From Tubulanus polymorphus (taxonomy: Eukaryota; Nemertea; Palaeonemertea; Tubulaniformes; Tubulanidae): DNA of 64,000 bases. Of this stretch, positions 58,449-64,000 are shown in pieces. Under the pieces are notes generated by a model. That model made no database searches. It had not been told where the DNA came from and saw only the letters and a program-made list of their open reading frames with translations. The position numbers and the translations under genes are program-made. Position 1 is the first letter of the stretch. The number at the start of each line of letters is the position of its first letter. The DNA is taken from contig NC_134033.1 of assembly GCF_964204645.1 (NCBI RefSeq), positions 5,056,231 to 5,120,230 of the forward strand, given 5' to 3'.

Positions 58449-58525
58449 CCTGTAATTTGACGAAGAGCAGACGATTAAAATATACACAGATTTATTCCTT
58501 AAAGCGAGGTTCATCATAAAGTGAC
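58449..58525. repeat. 77-bp direct repeat, right copy
   Basis: Identical partner of 57,966-58,042. The flanking sequences differ from the first base outside. Confidence 0.85.
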
Positions 58526-59149
58526 CTCAGCTGCCCTTCGTCCACTATTTATACCTCAAAAATACCATAACCCTGATTGGTCTGTTCCGTGACTTTGCCC
58601 ACGGTAACTAAGGTTTGGATCACCCTTGTTGGTGGTAACCAATGCCAAACCTGCTAATTGTTGGTACAAACTTGTTAATTACACATTGTTATAAATTATA
58701 AATAATTACTCAGAACGACAGATTGTCGATCTCAAGAAATGACAAGTTCGCTTGTTTGCGATACCCTTGACTGGTCATACCTGCCAGGAAGGTAACAGCT
58801 TGCATGAACATGTTAATACTCCAATAGGTTCAGACAATATTTTAGTTAATAAAAAAAAAACACAAACATATTGATTTATAAAACTTTATAGTCGATTATT
58901 TTGATACCCATTTTTCAATATCTATTTTAGAGCTTAGCTGTCAGATTAGTGTTGCTAAACAGGTAGCTGATTGCGTATGTCTGATGTCATTAGATAAACG
59001 AGCTGCTATTCCTGTCGATACTAACGCATGGGAGATCACGTGTGGATATTATCACAACAAATTACTTCAAACTGTCAAATCTTTGACTCAAAGATTTTAT
59101 ATAATGATATCGGACAGTGCAGTATCGATAGTAAGATTGAAACCCACTA

Positions 59150-59260
59150 ATTATCAGTGATTGGATGCATAATCGGTCATACTTATCGGCGATTGGATAA
59201 AATAGTACAACATTAGCATAATCGATAGTGAAACTGGATGATGGCGGTTTTGATGTGACC
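59150..59260. repeat. Fragment of the 2.1-kb repeat end
   Basis: Diverged copy of the right-end block of the 2.1-kb repeat (compare 14,070-14,160 and 61,990-62,100): GATTGGATGCATAAT, GTCATACT and CGGCGATTGG words in the same order, followed by GATGTGACCCGCGCG as at 62,076. Confidence 0.55.
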
Positions 59261-59611
59261 CGCGCGCGCGTAACGTAGACATTTGTTTCTTATTGTACGA
59301 GAACAATAGACAATGACATTTGACACATTTTACTTTAAATCATCATCTTCTTTATATTATAAACTCAACGCAGGAGAAACTGAAATTAATCTCGCACTTT
59401 CTAATTCTCGGCTGTTGTTTTTTGTTGATAATTATCAAATTATTTCGTGTGTCGAACGGAAGAACGCCACACGCATGCGCAACGCTTACGAACAACGTTC
59501 CCGTGGCGGATCACGTGTTTATGAGGAGAGAATTAGCGCTCAGATTCACTGGACCTCACAACGGATCATTAACCCCCTAGTACCGTGTCTTACCAACAGC
59601 ACCTCCTAGCG

Positions 59612-59681
59612 GGGGGGAATATCTATCCTATAACCTATGATCATCCGCCATCTTACGAGGAAGCAATGAGTAGCATGTGAA
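59612..59681 (+). other. Possible last exon with a PPxY tail
   Basis: After a weak acceptor-like CCAACAG a frame reads to YDHPPSYEEAMSSM and stop. PPSYEEA is a typical NEDD4-type WW-domain ligand at the C-terminus of small membrane proteins. No upstream exons could be joined with confidence, so this may be a gene end, a remnant, or chance. Confidence 0.25.
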
Positions 59682-59916
59682 CTCTTCAAACTTGAAAGAA
59701 GTGAAGTAAATCATAGTTCAAACTCGTGTTAAGTCATTTCATTTGGATAAGTCGTCATATTTTCATTGAAGAAGTAATCTCTATTTCTGAGTCCCAATTT
59801 GTAGGCCTATTTCTAATTCAAATCATTTGAAGTCGTCATTTGGTTGAGTTGATCGTCACATAACGACTTCAACAGTGAATTTTAAAACTTTTTAATTCAT
59901 TAATTCGATCTTATTG

Positions 59917-62060
59917 ACAACGAGAGGGTTGTGAAATTGGAGGAACTGGCTCCGCGATATTACAATAGACATAGACCTACCTAGAGTCGCCATGGCAAAA
60001 ATAAAACAGCGCGAAATGGCTTCAAAATGATGACTTGAAAAGTTCGTAGCTACATCCAACATTTATATTCTACATTAGAATAATTGTAATAAAATGTTGA
60101 ATCTAATTCTGTTTCATGTTATGAATTTCTATGTTTGCAATAAAACACTGACGTTCACTGGTAAGAAAACAACCGCTCCCATTACGAGATTATACAAAAT
60201 TGAGAGGAGACCTCAAAATAACAAGAAACGAGTGAATTGAATAATCAATTAAAAAACCTGTCTTTTAAAAATATACCCGAGATATAGTGACAGCAAAACA
60301 AACATCGTGTGCCCAAAATCAGCTGAAATATCAATGAATTAATTCAACCAAAAAAACAGAAACCCAGGTACCACAGGAATAGGGCCGGGCCGGGTGAGAT
60401 GGGGCGTAGTGGGTGCTGTCTGAACCTGAAACCAGTTGTACGTAAGTAAATGTCATTTGTATTTCATAAGAAGTAGAGTTCAACTGTTCAACTCTTCATC
60501 TTACTCAAATCACACTTAACTCACAAACTGTCAAACATTTCCAATACAGTTCAATTGTGAATGAATGCAACTTTTACTGTTAAAAAGTTCCTATCGAAAT
60601 TACAAATGTGATAACAACAGCTGAAATTATATTCTAATTCAAAGACCTGTCAACTAAATATTCTAACCAAACCGATATATTCGGCCTACCCATTTAGGCT
60701 AGGGTTTTGGAGTAAGGAGGGGGATACTGAAATACAGAGACATGCTATACAGGTCACACCGGAATTCTTCAGTCACTCTGTCATCATCATTCAACTTCAG
60801 GTTCAATCTTCTGTGACTAGGGGGTCTTGTTCTTCTCACTGAAGTAGAACATACAGGCCGTACCTGAATCGGGCCACTCTGTTGTGTGCTGGGGGTGAAG
60901 ACACGTACTCTGTGGCCTAGTCTTCTTGGGTCTTGTCTCAGCGATGACCCTGAAATTTTCATGTTTATTTCAAGTAAAATATTAACATAAAAGGCGTTGT
61001 CTTATCAAACAATAAATTTGAAAAAACGGAAATTCTGAAAAAAGAAGGAAAAAAACCTGAAAATAGAGAGAAACCCTGGAAGAAAAGAAGCATGAAATAC
61101 AGGATCCTGAAATAAAGATATTAGGCATAAGTAATAAACAAACTGCATTTTCTATCTGTAGACCCAGAGACCCACAGGACCGTGACGCAAATAGAACCCT
61201 ATTTATTAATTAACGCATTTGATTTAAGATTGTATTAATATTCATGCACTCCTATAACTTACTAACTCACCGAGTAAGTTCCTTAAAACTAACTAAACCT
61301 ATAAAACATAATTTCAGCTGTTATCGTTTTTCTAACTTACAGTTTATCCAATCCTGTGTATGTACGTAATGTATGAATCCAATGATAATCCTTGAGACAA
61401 TTTGATTCCTTGTGTTTTAACAGTTTTTAGCACAGTTTATATAAATCCCGTAATTAGTTTGAGCGCGATTCCATTCCAACTAAATCCTGAACAAGAAGAC
61501 AATTCAAATTTCATTTAATTTCCAGTAACCGCTAAGTTTTTGAGAGCAGTCTATTTTAAATTCGTTTAAGCACCATTCCATACATGTTCACAAGAGGTGT
61601 CTACTTTTTACGAGAGACAGTTTGAGCACCTCTGTCCAGACTGGCAAACCATATACTATCGCGATAACCTCTAGGTGTAAACATACACGGACACCCAAAT
61701 GTAATAATCTGTGCGAACGACAATTATTGTCGAATACAATGGAGCTTCATGTTTCATATTATCTAACTATCGGGGTCACTGGTCATAATCCATCTCCGCT
61801 CTATAAACTGCGCGGTGACTCTAGTGAAGATATCAATCCATTCTGAACTGCATGAAGTATGTATCAACTTATAGTATGAATCAGACACTAGCAATATCTA
61901 ATAGCAGTTGATTTGATTTGAAAATTCAATAATCAAATTTGATAATGCCGCTAACACCAGGTCGCGCTCACAAAACATTACCATCTTTGATAGAACGCAT
62001 AATTAGTCATACTCGACGATGATTGGCTAATTGGTACGAAATATGCATATTCTAAACAGG
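59917..62060. repeat. Dispersed 2.1-kb repeat, copy 2
   Basis: Counterpart of 12,037-14,135 in the same orientation, separated by about 48 kb. It has small indels throughout (for example an inserted GGGTGAGATGGGGCGTAG near 60,390). Confidence 0.85.
60699..60962 (-). other. Conserved 87-residue frame inside the 2.1-kb repeat, copy 2
   Basis: Same length as 12,810-13,073 and open throughout; the central part (TPSTQQSGPIQVRPVCSTSV) is identical in both. The acceptor-like AATTTCAG is also preserved, here as AAATTTTCAG. Function unknown. Confidence 0.35.
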
Positions 62061-62261
62061 CTGAAACCAGCTTCGATGCGACCCGCGCGTCACGTGGGCA
62101 TTTGACACATTTCACGTGACTTTTCTCATTTTCTACTGAAGGTCATTGAATCTGTATCGGAATCTGTTCATTTCAGATATACAGTAAACCCCGAATCCTA
62201 ACAAAAATCATTTTCAGATTTATTTTACGAACTTTATCTCGGATGACGCTTACCTCGGAAC

Positions 62262-62640
62262 GAAGAACTGATAAAAGAAGAGGTGAGAACACGCGCCATC
62301 GAAATATTATCAGTGTTGTTTATAGTTTCGTGAAATTGTTTTTTTTTTCAAATTCGTGATTTTATCGATTTCGTTGCGCGACACGCTCATTGAGAGCTGT
62401 GTTTATATTGGACGGGTTAGAATTGGACGCGCGCCGGACAGACAAAAAGCTGATTTCAGCACAAACGATCAGTTTAATTGTGTTATACAATGTAACTTTA
62501 TTCAACATCGTCAACCCGTTTTCTAGAAGACTAATTATAACTCCGAAATACGTTATCGGTATTTGCTGCAATTGTTGGCTCGTTATAAGCACAGTTTCTA
62601 TTTTACCGCTGTCATCGTCGTCTTACTTGGTTTGTGTTGG
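62262..62640 (+). pseudogene. TM3-TM4 fragment of the mosaic receptor joined to its 3'-flank repeat
   Basis: 62,262-62,500 matches the receptor's downstream flank at 40,735-40,985. From about 62,503 it switches to receptor coding sequence matching 39,325-39,447 (NIVNPFS to the end of TM4). The junction inverts the gene order, so it is a rearranged fragment. Here the frame across TM4 is intact where the large locus has lost two bases. Confidence 0.75.
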
Positions 62641-63611
62641 TTCCCTGAAAAGTCAATAGCGAACAGGTCCATACTCGCTACAAAACGAAGTGTTTTATAG
62701 AGACGCAGAATATTTTGAGGTATAGGATACATGGGTAACTAGCTCAGATATGTGTTGTCCGTAAAATCATTGTCCGTAAAATATAGAAATGACCACTCGT
62801 GAATTTAGATATATGTATTGTGCATTTATTACCGGCTGGTCTGGATGAGTGTGGAGGTACGAATGGCGATGATCGAGGAGGGGTACTGTTGTGGTATGGA
62901 TTCTCCACCTATGTTATGGTCGCGTATATCTACCAGTGTTATGGATCCGGGTTGGGTTCTCCAACTAGCGTTGTGGTAATAATTCCTCTCGACGATGTTG
63001 CGAGGGACACTCTCTTAGGTCGGATCTCAGTCCTTGGTCTTGACTTACACAGCTCCCAGATATAACTTAACAATTTCTAAAGTTATCTTTCGTTTATTTT
63101 CTCTTACCAGATGTATACAAGATCATTCCCCGGAACTGTCGTGCTAACTAAAACATCCCTATTTATGTAACTTTCTCTTTTGTAGCGTGTGAAGGTCCTC
63201 TTCCACACATAGCTTGGAATTCATGGCTTTTGACGTATTCATACGTTACAACATTCCTCCCATCCATGTATGGGCGATGACGTATCTGCACACGTCACAA
63301 TTTTCTATAAATATATTTTTTGCACTCAACAGAGTCCATGGCCGCACCATATTAGGTTTACGATTAGGTCTACGTAGACACATACGTCACTTCCAGACTT
63401 GTTTATTTATATAATTTCTATTTATGTTCATGTATGTACATATCCACGCAGGTTGTCTGGTACTGCAATACTGGCCATGAACTCCAGCTTCCGTGCAATA
63501 CTTGTTGATATTGTTTAACCGCTGATAACTGAACCCTACTAATATGTTCCGGAAGCTTTGTCGGTATAATTCATGAAAGCCCAATAATATATGTCCTAAA
63601 AGTCTTCATGA
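62641..63611. other. Intergenic, nothing recognised
   Basis: The frame at 62,799-63,065 spans a GGTTATGGAT/TGTTATGG-like degenerate repeat and shows no domain. No other signal seen. Confidence 0.35.
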
Positions 63612-64000
63612 TAGATTGTAGTGGAAGTCTCGAAGAAGATAAATTGGTCACTAATATGACAGTGAATCCCGAGGTTTACTGTAATTATGACAATCACGGT
63701 ACGTCGCATTTCACAGATCTGTGTAAGGAATCGGATAAACAAAGATGTTCGCTCAATTCTCCTCACTGTTATTCCCGACACGAAAGGTGTATTTTAGAAA
63801 GCATACCGAATGGTTTCCCGGTATGTAGAAATCTTGAACATATACTCTCGTGTAATGACTTCGAATGCGCGGCTGGTTATGTTAAATGTCCGGCATGTTC
63901 CTGTATACCAATCAGGCACGTTTGTGACGGTCGATCCGATTGTCCTAATTCAGAAGATGAACGAAACTACGAGACTTGGTCGTGTCCGGGAATGTTTAAA
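63612..64000 (+). pseudogene. LDLa-module segment of a second mosaic receptor copy, cut by window end
   Basis: Matches 37,817-38,207 of the large receptor locus, from the end of LDLa module 4 to the start of module 7, and remains open for 129 codons to the window end. Several conserved cysteines are changed (for example the C before ETWSCPG is tyrosine; HCTT is HGTS). No exon start or signal is visible at 63,612, where homology begins abruptly. It may be a fragment or part of a longer copy continuing past 64,000. Confidence 0.7.

Larger units (their letters stand above)
57392..59149. other. Intergenic with a perfect 77-bp direct repeat
   Basis: 57,966-58,042 equals 58,449-58,525 (CCTGTAATTTGACG... 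to ...AAAGTGAC), 483 bp apart. Between them is AT-rich sequence. No gene seen. A long A-run occurs at 58,850-58,860. Confidence 0.5.

Noticed and set aside
1-64000. CRISPR arrays, bacterial operons, rRNA genes or viral genomes
   Set aside because: None found: the repeat arrays lack CRISPR-like unique spacers and the coding sequence is clearly animal.

Overview
This is animal (metazoan) nuclear DNA, AT-rich and gene-sparse, with introns carrying GT...AG borders, short lineage-specific genes and many decayed repeats. The receptor gene types suggest a marine spiralian (mollusc, annelid, brachiopod or relative): a GRL101-like LDLa/LRR receptor, FMRFamide-receptor-like class A GPCRs and a secretin-class GPCR with a cysteine-rich ectodomain. 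The repeats agree: a tRNA-derived SINE with a conserved central domain, a BEL/Pao relic and TGACCTTGACCT-containing satellites. Species cannot be fixed from the sequence alone. Nothing looks bacterial or viral.

Layout. 0-1.5 kb: broken 3'-truncated copy of a class B GPCR. 1.5-5.3 kb: satellites and a perfect hairpin. 5.4-6.6 kb: intronless class A GPCR. 6.7-10.4 kb: repeats and a BEL/Pao relic. 10.4-11.5 kb: second intronless class A GPCR. 12.0-16.0 kb: a 2.1-kb dispersed repeat, a pair of 0.55-kb direct repeats and a SINE. 16.3-21.0 kb: a multi-exon immunoglobulin receptor that I could assemble in frame across six exons. 23.5-26.1 kb (minus): the intact class B GPCR, source-type paralogue of the copy at the left end. 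27.6-29.1 kb: a LINE fragment and a GPCR-tail fragment. 30.1-30.4 kb (minus): a two-exon, 63-residue secreted cysteine-rich peptide gene. 34.2-39.9 kb: a large mosaic receptor locus (CUB, C-type lectin, LDLa, LRR, 7TM) carrying many lesions, so called a pseudogene. 42.5-43.8 kb: a three-exon secreted protein with PAN/Apple-like cysteine modules, with a partial copy of its promoter and first exon at 44.9-45.2 kb. 45.2-48.4 kb: palindromic ACACGTGT arrays, a minisatellite bracketed by inverted arrays, and a two-exon orphan gene. 51.0-53.5 kb: another candidate two-exon orphan. 53.5-55.7 kb: more palindromic arrays and a foldback element. 56.3-57.4 kb: third class A GPCR. 57.4-64 kb: second copy of the 2.1-kb repeat and two more fragments of the mosaic receptor.

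Taken together, the window is a receptor-rich accessory region: cell-surface and secreted recognition molecules embedded in repeats, several duplicated and decayed. The strongest candidates for new biology are the Ig receptor with an ITIM-like and a YxxM motif in its tail, the small cysteine-rich peptide, and the mosaic receptor family scattered in fragments. All functional statements are inferences from motifs read by eye; no database search was possible.
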